A stretch of 64,000 nucleotides of DNA from Pseudomonadota bacterium (GTDB taxonomy: Bacteria; Pseudomonadota; Gammaproteobacteria; Burkholderiales; Ferrovaceae). The position numbers were made by a program, and so were the translations under genes. The notes under the pieces were generated by a model. The model worked only from the letters and a program-made list of their open reading frames with translations, was not told where the DNA came from and searched no databases. The DNA lies in the NCBI GenBank assembly GCA_021832305.1, contig JAKBLB010000010.1, positions 1 through 64,000 of the forward strand. Direction: 5' to 3'. Below, one piece after another: positions 10,948 to 20,746 of this stretch (position 1 is the first letter of the stretch; each line of letters opens with the position of its first letter).

Positions 10948-12990
10948 TCAAGCGGTCAGGTAGGGTTGACGGGTGCCCAACCAGCACGAGGCATGGTGGC
11001 GTGCTTTTTCAGGGGCTTCGGCAATCCAGGCGGCAGCGTATCGACGAGCCAGGGCCAGCAGGTCATCATCCTGCATGGGGTCGGCGAAGCGCAGCAAGGC
11101 CAGACCGCTTTGACGGGAACCCAGGTAGTCGCCGGGACCGCGGAGCAGGAGGTCCTGGCGGGCGATTTCAAACCCGTCGGTATGTTCATAAATCACTTTC
11201 AGACGTCGACGCGCCAACTCGGACAGTGGGGGCCGATAGAGGAGCAGGCAAACGCCAGGACGCGTGCCCCGCCCTACCCGCCCGCGCATCTGATGGAGTT
11301 GGGCCAGTCCCATCCGTTCCGTATGTTCGATGACCATCAGTGTGGCATTCGGGACATCCACACCCACCTCGATGACACTGGTGGCGACCAGCAATTGAAG
11401 TTCTCCCTTCAGGAAACGATTCATGATATCCCGTTTCTCGGTCCCGGCAAGTCTGCCATGAAGCAATTCGCAGCGTAAATCCGGCGCATCTACGGTGAGG
11501 GTTTGGAAGGTGGCTTGGGCATTTTGCAGGTCGAGAAGTTCCGATTCTTCGATCAGGGGGCATACCCAGTAGGCTTGATGGCCTTGGCGACAGGCCGACC
11601 GAATGCGTTCGATGACCTCATTCCGGCGGGCGGTAGAAACCAGTTTGGTGGTGATCCCCTGACGTCCGGGGGGCAGTTCATCGATCACGGAGACATCGAG
11701 GTCGGCATAGTAACTCATGCTCAAACTGCGGGGGATGGGCGTGGCGCTCATCATGAGTTGGTGGGGTTGACGGGGGGATTCTCCTCCTTTCTGATGGAGC
11801 GAGAGACGCTGGGCAACGCCAAAACGGTGTTGTTCGTCGATGATGACCAGTCCCAGGGTTTTGAAGGACACCCGTTCCTGAATCAGGGCATGGGTGCCGA
11901 TGACCAGGGCAATTTCTCCACTGGCAATGCGTTTCTGCACATGATGCTGGGCCTGACTCTTGAGTTGCCCGGTCAGTGATTCGACACGGATTCCTTGAGA
12001 AGTAAGCAGATCGTGGAGTTTTTCATGGTGTTGCTGGGCCAGTAATTCGGTGGGCGCCATCAGGGCCACCTGCCCTCCTCCTTCAATGCACTGAACGGCA
12101 GCCAGGGCTGCGACGATGGTTTTGCCACATCCGACATCCCCTTGCAACAGTCGATGCATGGGGCGCTCCTGCGCCAGATCCCGGCGAATTTCCTCCACGA
12201 CCCGGTGTTGAGCCGCAGTGAGCGGAAAAGGAAGTGACCGTTCGAGACGCCGGGAAAGTTCTCCCCGGGCAGGGTAGGCATGGGCGGGTATTTCCGTACG
12301 ATGCTGGCGGTGGAAATGCATGGACAATTGCTGGGCCAGCAGTTCATCAAATTTGAGACGTTGCCATAAGGCAGGTACCAACTGGGAAGCATCAGTGGGG
12401 CCATGCAGGATCTGCAGGGTCGTGGCAAGGTCGGGTAAATTCAGGGAGGCGCGCCAGGAAGGGGCCAAAGTGTCGCTCAGATCGAGTTGCGTCAGCGCCC
12501 GCGCCAGGGCACGCCGCAGGACGGTCTGGGACAGGCCGGCACAGGTCGGATAAACGGGTGTCAACGTGGCCGGAAGGGGACTGTTTTCCTTGAAGGGCTG
12601 GCAACGTGGGTGGACCATTTCCAGCCCCTGGTAACCTTGACGCGCTTCACCGAAGAGGCGCAAACGGTTTCCCGGGGTGAATAAATGTAGTTGACCGGGA
12701 TAGAAATGGAGGAAGCGCAATTCAAGCAAGCCGGTCTCATCCCTGACCTGCACGGTCAGGGTGCGGCGGGGACCCTGACGAATTTCATGACGAACCACCT
12801 GAACGAGGAGGCAGGCGCTTTGTCCTGCAACAAGAGCGGCTACGGACAGGGGGTGTCGCTCATCTTCGTAGCGCAGGGGAAGATGGAGCAGTAAATCAAA
12901 TCCATGATGCAGTCCCAGCGTGTGGAGCAAATTGCAGACGCGCGGGGTGAGACCCAAGGCACTCAGAGGAACAGTGGGAGGCAGGCGCAT
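10948..12990 (-). CDS. recG: ATP-dependent DNA helicase RecG
   Basis: Superfamily 2 helicase that regresses stalled replication forks and processes recombination intermediates. 680 residues: an N-terminal wedge/OB domain, then a helicase core with Walker A GDVGCGKT, DEQHRFG (DEAD-like box), MSATPIPRS, and the C-terminal motif with MRGRVGRG. Length and motif order are standard. It lies 3 bases downstream of the Kef-type antiporter gene and 4 upstream of ubiA, suggesting a minus-strand operon. Confidence 0.98.
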   Translation of the reverse strand: MRLPPTVPLSALGLTPRVCNLLHTLGLHHGFDLLLHLPLRYEDERHPLSVAALVAGQSACLLVQVVRHEIRQGPRRTLTVQVRDETGLLELRFLHFYPGQLHLFTPGNRLRLFGEARQGYQGLEMVHPRCQPFKENSPLPATLTPVYPTCAGLSQTVLRRALARALTQLDLSDTLAPSWRASLNLPDLATTLQILHGPTDASQLVPALWQRLKFDELLAQQLSMHFHRQHRTEIPAHAYPARGELSRRLERSLPFPLTAAQHRVVEEIRRDLAQERPMHRLLQGDVGCGKTIVAALAAVQCIEGGGQVALMAPTELLAQQHHEKLHDLLTSQGIRVESLTGQLKSQAQHHVQKRIASGEIALVIGTHALIQERVSFKTLGLVIIDEQHRFGVAQRLSLHQKGGESPRQPHQLMMSATPIPRSLSMSYYADLDVSVIDELPPGRQGITTKLVSTARRNEVIERIRSACRQGHQAYWVCPLIEESELLDLQNAQATFQTLTVDAPDLRCELLHGRLAGTEKRDIMNRFLKGELQLLVATSVIEVGVDVPNATLMVIEHTERMGLAQLHQMRGRVGRGTRPGVCLLLYRPPLSELARRRLKVIYEHTDGFEIARQDLLLRGPGDYLGSRQSGLALLRFADPMQDDDLLALARRYAAAWIAEAPEKARHHASCWLGTRQPYLTA

Positions 12991-12993
12991 GGC

Positions 12994-14982
12994 TCATTTC
13001 CCCTGGATGAGCCAAGTCTCGGCCTGGGCCAGGGCTTCCGGACGGCCGAGCAGGATCAGGATATCCCCGCTTTCGAGGCGGGTTTCTCCTTCGGGTCGAA
13101 AGCCGCGCAGCCCACGCCGGCGCAGGGCTGTGATTTCCACTCCCCACTGATTGAGGGGCAGATCGCGCAGTTGCATGCCCTTGGCGAGGCTGGTTTCCAG
13201 CAGCGTCAAGGTTTGCAGGCGGAGTTGGTCGGGGTTGGTGTTTTCACCGGATTCATCGGTCAATCCACGAAAAAACCCGCGCATCAACTGGTAGCGTTCG
13301 GCACGGACTTGACGGATCCGTTTCAGGACTCGTGACAGGGGTATGCCCAATTCGAGCAGCGCGTGACTGGCCAGCATGAGGGATCCTTCCAGAATTTCCG
13401 GAACGACCTCGGCGGCCCCCGCCTCTTTCAGACGATCCAGATCACTGTCATCGCGGGTGCGGACGATGACCGGAAGGTCCGGTTTCAACTCCCGGACCAG
13501 CGCGATGATGGCGAGAGACAATGCCGTATCGGAAAAACTGATGATGAGCGCCGAGGCACGCTGGATACCGGCAGCAATCAGGACTTCCTGACGCCCTGCA
13601 TCGCCAAATACGACCTCGTCGCCCGCTTCCGAGGCAAGCCTGACCCGTTGCGGGTCGCGGTCAAGGGCGAGGACCGAGACTTCCTCCTGCTCCAGGAAAC
13701 GGGCCAGATTTTGACCGCTTCGGCCGTATCCGCAGACGATGACGTGTCGTTGTTTTCCATAACTTCGACTGGACAGTTCATGAAGAGCGACGGAACGGAG
13801 AGCCCATTCGTTCTTGCAAGCGAAGAGGACGATACGGTCACTCATGAGCAGAATGAAAGGAGCCAGGATCATGCTGATGAGCATGGCTGCCAGGACGATT
13901 TGAAGCGGTGCGGCAGGAACCAGATGAAGCCCTTCGGTCTGGGCCAGCAGAACGAACCCGAACTCACCCGCTGGCGCCATGGCCAATGCAGTACGCAGGG
14001 CAACGGAATCCTGCTCGCCCAGCGCACGCGCGGGTCCGTATACCGTCAGCAACTTGAGCCCCAGAAGGAGGATCAGGGTCAGAAATACGGCAGGCAGGTG
14101 GTGGATCACGACCCCCAGATCGAGCAGTGTCCCGATGGTGATGAAGAAAAGGCCAAGCAAAACATCGCGAAAGGGCTTGATGTAATCTTCCACCTGGTAG
14201 CGGTAATCGGTTTCGGCCAGTAATACGCCAGACACAAAAGCCCCCAGCGCCAGCGATAGTCCGGCCTTCTGGGTGATCCAGGCCAACAGCAGAATGACCC
14301 ACAGGACGTTGAGTAGAAACAGTTCCGAGGATTTTTGGCGGGCAATCCAGTGGAACCAGCGTCCCAGCCACTTTTTGCCCAGACCCAGCAAAAGGGACAG
14401 AATGACCACGGCTTCGAAGGCCTCGATGAGCATCAAACGCCCCAGATGATCGTGGGGTTGGGCAAGTGCAGGGATCAGGACCAGAAGAGGGACGACGGCC
14501 AGATCCTGAAACAGCATCATGCCCATGATGCGTTGCCCATGGAGGGATTTCAGTTCGGAGCGTTCAGACAGCAGACGCGAAATGATCGCGGTGGAAGACA
14601 GGGACAGAGCTCCGGCCAAAACTACCGTGCCCTGCAGGGGCAGGTTCATGGCCCAGCCCAGCATGAAGACCAGTCCAAAGGCCAAACCCATCTGAGCAGT
14701 GCCCAGGCCAAATACGGTGCGTTGCATGGCGATCAGTTGGGGTAAACTGAACTCGAGCCCCACGCTGAACATGAGGAACACGACACCGAATTCGGCAAGA
14801 TGTCGGGTTTCTTCGCCGGGAGGAATCCAGCCTGCGGCATGAGGCCCGATCAGAATGCCGGTGAGGAGGTATCCGAGCATGGCCGGCAGGCGCAGGAGAC
14901 GAAACAGCGCCACGCTCAATGTCGCCAGGATCAGCAGCAATAAAATCAGTTCCAGTGTGTCGCTCACGAGTTTCCATTCCAT
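12994..14982 (-). CDS. Kef-type monovalent cation:proton antiporter (CPA2) with RCK domain
   Basis: Inner-membrane K+ or Na+/H+ exchanger. 662 residues: about a dozen hydrophobic segments in the first 390, starting with LELILLLLILATLSVALFRLL, followed by a TrkA-N/RCK nucleotide-binding domain (CGYGRSGQNLARFL, with DRDP ending the second strand) and a TrkA-C domain at the C-terminus. This is the KefB/KefC architecture; whether it is gated by glutathione adducts like E. coli KefC cannot be decided. First gene of the antiporter-recG-ubiA run and divergent from kdsD. Confidence 0.92.
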   Translation of the reverse strand: MEWKLVSDTLELILLLLILATLSVALFRLLRLPAMLGYLLTGILIGPHAAGWIPPGEETRHLAEFGVVFLMFSVGLEFSLPQLIAMQRTVFGLGTAQMGLAFGLVFMLGWAMNLPLQGTVVLAGALSLSSTAIISRLLSERSELKSLHGQRIMGMMLFQDLAVVPLLVLIPALAQPHDHLGRLMLIEAFEAVVILSLLLGLGKKWLGRWFHWIARQKSSELFLLNVLWVILLLAWITQKAGLSLALGAFVSGVLLAETDYRYQVEDYIKPFRDVLLGLFFITIGTLLDLGVVIHHLPAVFLTLILLLGLKLLTVYGPARALGEQDSVALRTALAMAPAGEFGFVLLAQTEGLHLVPAAPLQIVLAAMLISMILAPFILLMSDRIVLFACKNEWALRSVALHELSSRSYGKQRHVIVCGYGRSGQNLARFLEQEEVSVLALDRDPQRVRLASEAGDEVVFGDAGRQEVLIAAGIQRASALIISFSDTALSLAIIALVRELKPDLPVIVRTRDDSDLDRLKEAGAAEVVPEILEGSLMLASHALLELGIPLSRVLKRIRQVRAERYQLMRGFFRGLTDESGENTNPDQLRLQTLTLLETSLAKGMQLRDLPLNQWGVEITALRRRGLRGFRPEGETRLESGDILILLGRPEALAQAETWLIQGK

Positions 14983-14998
14983 TGACAGAGAGGCCGAG

Positions 14999-15028
14999 TT
15001 TCACACCCTTCTTGCCCTCAAGTATAAT
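14999..15028 (+). promoter_or_regulatory. candidate promoter of the kdsD-lpt-rpoN cluster
   Basis: A perfect -10 TATAAT (15023-15028) follows a weak -35 TTTCAC (14999-15004) after 18 bases. Initiation would fall about 3 bases before the kdsD ATG at 15038, and no Shine-Dalgarno sequence is visible there. If this promoter is used the transcript is nearly leaderless. Confidence 0.5.
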
Positions 15029-15037
15029 CCGTGAACC

Positions 15038-16039
15038 ATGAATGCTCATCCCGATTCTTTTCCTCCCCTCTCCCCTGACACGTTGTTGTCCATGGCACGC
15101 GCCATTCTGGGGATCGAGTCCGCAGCCATCCAGTATCAGGCCAGTCGTCTGAATGAACACTTTGTGGCCGCCCATCACCTGCTTCTGGGTTGTCGGGGGC
15201 GCATCGTGGTCAGCGGCATGGGCAAGTCCGGACATATTGGCGGCAAGATTGCCTCGACCCTGGCCAGTACAGGCAGTCCTGCTTTTTTCATGCACCCGGC
15301 CGAGGCCGGTCACGGGGATCTGGGTATGATCCTCGCCGAGGATGTGTTGCTGGCCTTATCCAATTCAGGAGAGAGCGATGAGTTGCTGACCATCGCCCCT
15401 TTACTCAAGCGACGCGGCACGCGCATTCTGGCCTTGACCGGGAATGCCCGCTCCCGTCTGGCCCGTCTCGCCGATGTGCATCTCGAAGTGCGGGTGGAGC
15501 GTGAGGCCTGTCCCCTCAATCTGGCACCGACGGCCAGTACCACGGCTGTTTTGGCATTGGGCGATGCACTGGCCCTCACCTTGCTCGAAGCGCGCGGGTT
15601 TTCCGCCGATGACTTTGCGCGGACTCACCCTGGGGGGGCGTTGGGTAAGCGTCTGTTGCTGGCGGTTCAGGACATCATGCACCATGGGGAACGTGTTCCT
15701 CGGGTGGCGCGCCAGGCGACGGTAGCTGAAGCATTACGGGTCATGTCGGACAAAGGTCTGGGGATGACGGCGGTGGTGGGGGACGACAACCATCTCGAGG
15801 GAATCTTTACGGATGGTGACCTGCGGCGTGCGCTTGAGACTGGTACCGTCGATCTTCTGAAACAGGAGGTCAGCCAGTGGATGACCCGTCATCCTGTGGT
15901 AACCCAACCGGACGAACTCGCGGTCAACGCGGCGCAGGTGATGCAGGATAAGCGGATTTTCGGGTTGTGTGTGGTGGAAAACGAGCGTTTGGTGGGCGCG
16001 TTCAATATGCACGATCTCTTGCGGTACGGAATCGTTTGA
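15038..16039 (+). CDS. kdsD: D-arabinose 5-phosphate isomerase
   Basis: Interconverts ribulose 5-phosphate and arabinose 5-phosphate, the first step of Kdo synthesis for lipopolysaccharide. 333 residues: an N-terminal SIS domain with GMGKSGHIG, HPAEAGHGDLGM and the serine-rich SNSGES loop, followed by two CBS repeats at about 205-330. The same layout and length as E. coli KdsD. The ATG at 15038 aligns with the usual N-terminus. kdsC follows after nine bases, so the two Kdo genes are coupled. Confidence 0.97.
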   Translation: MNAHPDSFPPLSPDTLLSMARAILGIESAAIQYQASRLNEHFVAAHHLLLGCRGRIVVSGMGKSGHIGGKIASTLASTGSPAFFMHPAEAGHGDLGMILAEDVLLALSNSGESDELLTIAPLLKRRGTRILALTGNARSRLARLADVHLEVRVEREACPLNLAPTASTTAVLALGDALALTLLEARGFSADDFARTHPGGALGKRLLLAVQDIMHHGERVPRVARQATVAEALRVMSDKGLGMTAVVGDDNHLEGIFTDGDLRRALETGTVDLLKQEVSQWMTRHPVVTQPDELAVNAAQVMQDKRIFGLCVVENERLVGAFNMHDLLRYGIV

Positions 16040-16048
16040 CAGGAAACC

Positions 16049-16585
16049 ATGAAGTCATCAGCCGAAGACCTTGCGCAACGCGCCCGCCAGATACGGTTGG
16101 TGGGATTTGACGTTGACGGTATTCTGACACCGGGAACCTTGATCTTTGATGAACAAGGGCACGAAACCAAATCCTTCCATTCGCGCGATGGGGTGGGACT
16201 GAAATTGTTGCAGCAGGCAGGCTTGACGCTGGCCTTCATCACTGGGCGTCAGTCCCCCATCGTGACGTTGCGCGCCCGCGAATTGGGTATTACCCATGTG
16301 TTTCAGGGCGTTCAGGACAAGCGTCAGGTGATGGATACCCTGCTCTCCGGTCAGGGGCTTAATTGGGACCAGGTGGCTTATATGGGCGATGATTTGCCCG
16401 ACTTGTCCGTTTTATGTCGCTCCGCTTTGGCGCTGACCGTCCCCGAGGCGCCGGAGGAGATTCGTACGGCGGCTCATTGGGTGGCTCCGGTGGGGGGGGG
16501 AATGGGAGCGGTCCGGGCCGCAGCAACCTGGCTCCTGCAGGCGCGCGGGGAGTGGGACAGAGTACTGGAACGATGGGTCGACTGA
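16049..16585 (+). CDS. kdsC: 3-deoxy-D-manno-octulosonate 8-phosphate phosphatase
   Basis: HAD-family phosphatase that removes the phosphate from Kdo-8-P. The 178-residue product has the minimal C0-type HAD fold without a cap: DVDGILTPG with the nucleophile/acid aspartates near residue 14, the TGR threonine motif, and GDDLPDL as the metal-binding motif. It lies between kdsD and lptC in the conserved Kdo/Lpt block and overlaps lptC by 13 bases. Confidence 0.97.
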   Translation: MKSSAEDLAQRARQIRLVGFDVDGILTPGTLIFDEQGHETKSFHSRDGVGLKLLQQAGLTLAFITGRQSPIVTLRARELGITHVFQGVQDKRQVMDTLLSGQGLNWDQVAYMGDDLPDLSVLCRSALALTVPEAPEEIRTAAHWVAPVGGGMGAVRAAATWLLQARGEWDRVLERWVD

Positions 16586-17160
16586 TCCAGAATCTGGAGG
16601 CCTGGGTACCGGTGGTTGTGGTTCTGCTGCTGGCCATGGTCACCACATGGCTATGGCGGGTGGTCGAAGGAGGGGGCGCGTGGGGGCAAAAATCCGTCCG
16701 CCACATACCCGATCTCATCATGTCTCACTTTTCTGCCCTGCAACTGGGAGAAAATGGGCAGATTCGTTACACTCTGGATGCTTCTAAAATGGTACATTAC
16801 CCCGACGATGATACTTCTCATTTCGAGACGGTTCTGTTTACCTCCTATGAATCCAATGGCCCTCCGGTGGATGTACGTTCCGAGCGGGCGGTGCGCTCCG
16901 AACCGCGTGACGAAGTGGTGTTTACCGGACATGTGGTGGTTACCCGTCAGCCCACCCCTGAAGAACCCCGGACGGTGATGACGACCAGTATTTTGACTGC
17001 CTATCCTCAGCGGGGTATCGAAAAGACTGATCAACCGGTGGTGGTCACTTATGGCCAGGATCGGCTGCTCGCCAACTCGATGATCGTTGACAACAAAACC
17101 AAAGTGGCCCATTTCACTCATGCCAAACTTCTCTATCATTCTGCGCCTCGTCACCCTTAG
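16573..17160 (+). CDS. lptC: LPS export periplasmic-bridge protein LptC
   Basis: Bitopic inner-membrane protein that receives LPS from LptB2FG and passes it to LptA. 195 residues: one N-terminal membrane segment (VPVVVVLLLAMVTTWLW, about 12-28) and a periplasmic OstA-like beta-jellyroll. Sequence conservation is low, as is normal for LptC, so length, topology and position between kdsC and lptA carry the call. The ATG at 16573 overlaps kdsC by 13 bases; the longer open frame upstream is glycine-rich shadow. Confidence 0.92.
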   Translation: MGRLIQNLEAWVPVVVVLLLAMVTTWLWRVVEGGGAWGQKSVRHIPDLIMSHFSALQLGENGQIRYTLDASKMVHYPDDDTSHFETVLFTSYESNGPPVDVRSERAVRSEPRDEVVFTGHVVVTRQPTPEEPRTVMTTSILTAYPQRGIEKTDQPVVVTYGQDRLLANSMIVDNKTKVAHFTHAKLLYHSAPRHP

Positions 17161-17773
17161 CGGGTTTCTGGCCGGGATTGTGACGGCAGTTCATGCTGAA
17201 AAGTCGGATCATGACCAGCCGGTCAATATCGAGGCGGATCGCATGACTGCGGATGACACTAAAAAAGTGAGTTACTTTGAAGGAAATGTCATTTTGACGC
17301 AGGGAACGATCCATATGACCGCAGACCACATGACGGTTCGTGAAGATCCCGAGGGCATGAAATACGCGTCGGCTTTCGGCAATCCGGTAACTTTCCGGCA
17401 GAAACGCGATGGCGTCGACGAATGGGTGGATGGCAAGGCACAGCATGTGGAATACAACGGCAAGATCGAACGGATCGAACTCTTCGACCGCGCCGTGGTG
17501 CATCAGGGTAAGGATGAGATCAAGGGAGACTACCTGTCCTATGACACGAAAACGGAATTTCTACGCGCCAATGGGGTGGCCGATGAGCAGGGTGGAAAAG
17601 CCCCTGGGCGGGTGCATGTGGTACTGCAACCGAAAAAGGATGAACAGAAGTCCGCAGTTGCAGGTAAGGGAGGCACGGCTTCAATTCCTTCAACCGTGAC
17701 CAAGGACAAGATGCCTTCTCCACTTACTCCAGCCCCCCTCATCCTGAAACAGGATACGGATTTATCTCCATGA
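17120..17773 (+). CDS. lptA: LPS transport periplasmic protein LptA
   Basis: Forms the beta-jellyroll bridge that carries LPS across the periplasm. 217 residues: a signal peptide ending near VHA-EKSD at about residue 26, then the OstA domain with [22 protein letters not shown] and the [11 protein letters not shown] segment. The tail after about 175 is lysine/proline-rich and probably unstructured. I chose the ATG at 17120 because it gives a proper signal peptide. The gene overlaps lptC by 41 bases and lptB by 4. Confidence 0.95.
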   Translation: MPNFSIILRLVTLSGFLAGIVTAVHAEKSDHDQPVNIEADRMTADDTKKVSYFEGNVILTQGTIHMTADHMTVREDPEGMKYASAFGNPVTFRQKRDGVDEWVDGKAQHVEYNGKIERIELFDRAVVHQGKDEIKGDYLSYDTKTEFLRANGVADEQGGKAPGRVHVVLQPKKDEQKSAVAGKGGTASIPSTVTKDKMPSPLTPAPLILKQDTDLSP

Positions 17774-18492
17774 GCCAGTTACGCGCCGAGCATCTGGTCA
17801 AGCGTTATCGTGCACGCCAAGTGGTGAAGGATGTTTCACTGACCGTGGAAAATGGGGAGGTCGTGGGGTTGCTGGGGCCCAACGGTGCTGGAAAGACGAC
17901 CTGTTTTTATATGATTGTCGGGTTGGTGCCATTGGATGGCGGCGAAATTTATATGGACGGTACCCGTCTCAGTGCCTATCCCATTCATCGCCGTTCCTTG
18001 ATGGGGCTCTCTTATCTGCCGCAGGAAGCCTCGATCTTTCGGCGTATGACGGTGGCAGAGAACATTCGGGCTGTTCTGGAACTTCGTGGAATCAGCGAAT
18101 CCGATTGCCAGCAGGAACTGGATCAATTGTTGGAGGAATTGCATATCAGTCATTTGCGTGACAGTGCCGCCGTCAGTTTGTCCGGGGGAGAGCGACGGCG
18201 TGCGGAAATCGCGCGCGCGCTGGCGACACGCCCCCGTTTCATCTTGCTGGATGAACCTTTTGCCGGGGTGGACCCCATTGCGGTGATGGATATTCAGCAG
18301 ATCATCCGTTTTCTCAAGAATCGCGGTATCGGGGTGCTGATCACTGACCACAATGTGCGCGAAACCTTGGGAATTTGTGACCGGGCCTACATTATTAATC
18401 AAGGAGGGGTGTTGGCTGCGGGGAAGCCCGATGAAATCGTCTATAATGAAAGCGTCAGAAAGGTCTATCTCGGTGAAAATTTTCGGTTGTGA
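17770..18492 (+). CDS. lptB: LPS export ABC transporter ATPase LptB
   Basis: ATPase that powers extraction of LPS from the inner membrane with LptF/LptG, which are not in the window. The 240-residue product has Walker A GPNGAGKT at about 36-43, LSGGERRR as signature motif, [11 protein letters not shown] as Walker B, and the switch histidine in ITDHNVRE. Start overlaps lptA by 4 bases (ATGA). rpoN follows after three bases. Confidence 0.98.
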   Translation: MSQLRAEHLVKRYRARQVVKDVSLTVENGEVVGLLGPNGAGKTTCFYMIVGLVPLDGGEIYMDGTRLSAYPIHRRSLMGLSYLPQEASIFRRMTVAENIRAVLELRGISESDCQQELDQLLEELHISHLRDSAAVSLSGGERRRAEIARALATRPRFILLDEPFAGVDPIAVMDIQQIIRFLKNRGIGVLITDHNVRETLGICDRAYIINQGGVLAAGKPDEIVYNESVRKVYLGENFRL

Positions 18493-18495
18493 ACC

Positions 18496-19911
18496 ATGAA
18501 GGTTCAACTCCAACTCAAGCAAACGACGCAACTCGCCTTGACGCCGCAACTGCAGCAGTCGATTCGGTTGTTGCAGCTTTCCACGCAGGAGTTGGAACAG
18601 GAAGTCGAGGAATTTCTCCGGCTCAATCCCATGCTGGAACGCATCGACGGGAGGGATGGTGCAGTCGATCCGGAGCCGGGCCTCTTTGAACCTGCCGATC
18701 CCATAGAAACCGGACCTTCTTCCCCTTCTGCCGAAGTTGAGCAGGAATCCTGGAGTTTCGAAGAAGGAAGCGGCATCGGCCAGGGTGGGCAGGGCGAAGA
18801 TGAGGACGAGGGGATACAGGATCTGCGCGTGATTCCGGTGTCCCTGCGTGACCATCTTCTGGGTCAGATACGTCTGATGCCCCTCGAGGAACGCGATCAG
18901 GAACTGGTGGCCACGCTGATCGATCATCTGGACGAGGATGGTTACCTGCGTCATTCCTTCACCGACCTGAATTCCAGCGTATCCGATGCGCTCGGAGAGG
19001 TAGAAGAATCAGAATGGCTGGTGGCCTTGCGTCTTCTGCAGTCCCTGGATCCCGCAGGGATCGGGGCGCGTACCTTGAGTGAGTGCCTGGAAGTGCAATT
19101 ACTGGCCAGCCATGAGACCGAAGAGGACAAACGACTGGGCAAAAAATTGCTCGATCACCTTGAATGGCTGGCACAACGGGAATACACTCGCCTGAGGAGG
19201 GTTTTGGGCGTCGAGGAACGCAAGGTCCGGGAATTGCAGCAGATGTTGCTGCACTTTGATCCTCGTCCGGGAGCGGCGTTCAGTGTGGCCGAAACTCGTT
19301 ATGTCGTGCCCGATGTGATCGTGCGGCGAACGGGGCGGGGTTGGAGTGTATCGCTGAATGAGGGAGTGATGCCGCGTCTGCGGGTCAATCAGGTCTATGC
19401 CAATATTCTCAAGAAAGGGGTTCCCGGTCACTCCATGTCCCAACAACTGCAGGAAGCGCGCTGGTTGATCAAGAATATCCAGCAACGCTTCGACACGATC
19501 CTGCGGGTGGCCTGTGCCGTGGTGGAGCGACAAAAAGATTTCCTGGAACGGGGAGAGGTCGGGATGAAGCCTCTGGTGTTACGCGAAATTGCCGAAGTGT
19601 TGGGGCTCCATGAATCCACCATTTCGCGCGTGACCGTCCAGAAGTATCTGTTGACTCCGCGCGGTTTGTTCGAATTAAAATACTTCTTCAGCAGCCATGT
19701 GGGGACGGACAGTGGCGAAGCGGCCTCCTCCACCGCTGTCCGGGCCCTGATCCGTCAGTTGATCAATCAGGAAGATATCAAAAATCCCCTGTCCGACCAG
19801 CGTATTGCGAACATGCTGGGCGAACGGGGATTCCAGGTGGCAAGGCGGACCGTGGCCAAGTATCGTGAGGCCATGCATCTTTCTGCCGCCAGTTTGCGCA
19901 AGTCGCTGTGA
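18496..19911 (+). CDS. rpoN: RNA polymerase sigma-54 factor
   Basis: Alternative sigma factor recognising GG-N10-GC (-24/-12) promoters with AAA+ activators. 471 residues: glutamine/leucine-rich region I (TPQLQQSIRLLQLSTQELEQ), an acidic region II at about 70-110, the core-binding domain, and the C-terminal DNA-binding domain with the RpoN box ARRTVAKYRE. Length and layout are standard for betaproteobacteria. The following hpf-ptsN-hprK-rapZ order is the classical rpoN neighbourhood. Confidence 0.98.
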   Translation: MKVQLQLKQTTQLALTPQLQQSIRLLQLSTQELEQEVEEFLRLNPMLERIDGRDGAVDPEPGLFEPADPIETGPSSPSAEVEQESWSFEEGSGIGQGGQGEDEDEGIQDLRVIPVSLRDHLLGQIRLMPLEERDQELVATLIDHLDEDGYLRHSFTDLNSSVSDALGEVEESEWLVALRLLQSLDPAGIGARTLSECLEVQLLASHETEEDKRLGKKLLDHLEWLAQREYTRLRRVLGVEERKVRELQQMLLHFDPRPGAAFSVAETRYVVPDVIVRRTGRGWSVSLNEGVMPRLRVNQVYANILKKGVPGHSMSQQLQEARWLIKNIQQRFDTILRVACAVVERQKDFLERGEVGMKPLVLREIAEVLGLHESTISRVTVQKYLLTPRGLFELKYFFSSHVGTDSGEAASSTAVRALIRQLINQEDIKNPLSDQRIANMLGERGFQVARRTVAKYREAMHLSAASLRKSL

Positions 19912-19939
19912 GTTGCATATTTCCAAGGAGAACAACGAG

Positions 19940-20266
19940 ATGAAAGTCACCATCACTGGGCAACACATCGAAGTCACCCCTGCGATACGCGGACATGTGG
20001 AGGAGAAAATTGGACGGATCAAACGCCATTTCGAACATCCGCTGGACATCAACGTGGTGCTGACAGTGGAGAAACTCAAACATAATGCGGAAGCCAACGT
20101 CCATGTCAATGGCAAGGACTTTTTTGTCCATACTTCACAGGAAGACATGTACGAAGCCATCGATGATCTTGCCCATTTGCTCGATCGTCAGATCATCAAG
20201 CACAAGGAGCGCCAAAGCGATCAGCGGCACGGTCAGCCGCTGAAACATCTGGCTAACGGGGTGTGA
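19940..20266 (+). CDS. hpf: ribosome hibernation promoting factor, short form
   Basis: Binds the 30S decoding site and promotes ribosome dimerisation or inactivation in slow growth. The 108-residue product is a single S30AE domain (ITGQHIEVTPAIRGHVEEKI, basic KLKHN region, EDMYEAIDDLAHLLDRQI) without the long-form C-terminal dimerisation domain. AAGGAG lies upstream of the ATG at 19940. Positioned directly behind rpoN as usual. Confidence 0.96.
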   Translation: MKVTITGQHIEVTPAIRGHVEEKIGRIKRHFEHPLDINVVLTVEKLKHNAEANVHVNGKDFFVHTSQEDMYEAIDDLAHLLDRQIIKHKERQSDQRHGQPLKHLANGV

Positions 20267-20272
20267 GCTGCT

Positions 20273-20746
20273 GTGGGAAGCGTCGTTCCTCGACTCCCCC
20301 AGTTGCTCAAAGCCGACCACATTTTGCTTGATCTGGAAGTGACCAGCAAAAAGCGTTTGTTCGAGCAGATTGGGATACTTTTCGAAAATCATGATCAGTT
20401 ATCGCGCAGTCAAGTCTTCGACGCTTTGTTCAATCGTGAAAAGTTGGGCTCCACGGGGCTGGGTCATGGTTTTGCCCTGCCCCATGGACGCATGAAAGGA
20501 GTACGAGACACTTTTGCAGCGTTTCTGCGCCTGTCTACGGAAATCCCTTTTGAGGCGCCAGATGGTCAACCCGTGCGCATGGTTTTTGTTCTGCTGGTTC
20601 CGGAGCATGCCAACGAACTGCATTTGCGTCTCTTGGGAGAAATTTCCGAACTCTTCAGCGATGAATCCTTGCGCCAACACTTATTGTCGGTTACAGAACC
20701 CCTGGCCGTGATTCAGGCACTTTCTCAACCTCATGCCTTCGGTTAG
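20273..20746 (+). CDS. ptsN: PTS-Ntr EIIA component
   Basis: Phosphoryl acceptor at the end of the nitrogen-related phosphotransferase chain; it regulates potassium uptake and other targets rather than sugar transport. 157 residues with the conserved phosphorylatable histidine in GFALPHGR at about residue 71. The frame opens with GTG at 20273, six bases after hpf; no better start is seen. It overlaps hprK by 14 bases. Confidence 0.95.
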   Translation: MGSVVPRLPQLLKADHILLDLEVTSKKRLFEQIGILFENHDQLSRSQVFDALFNREKLGSTGLGHGFALPHGRMKGVRDTFAAFLRLSTEIPFEAPDGQPVRMVFVLLVPEHANELHLRLLGEISELFSDESLRQHLLSVTEPLAVIQALSQPHAFG

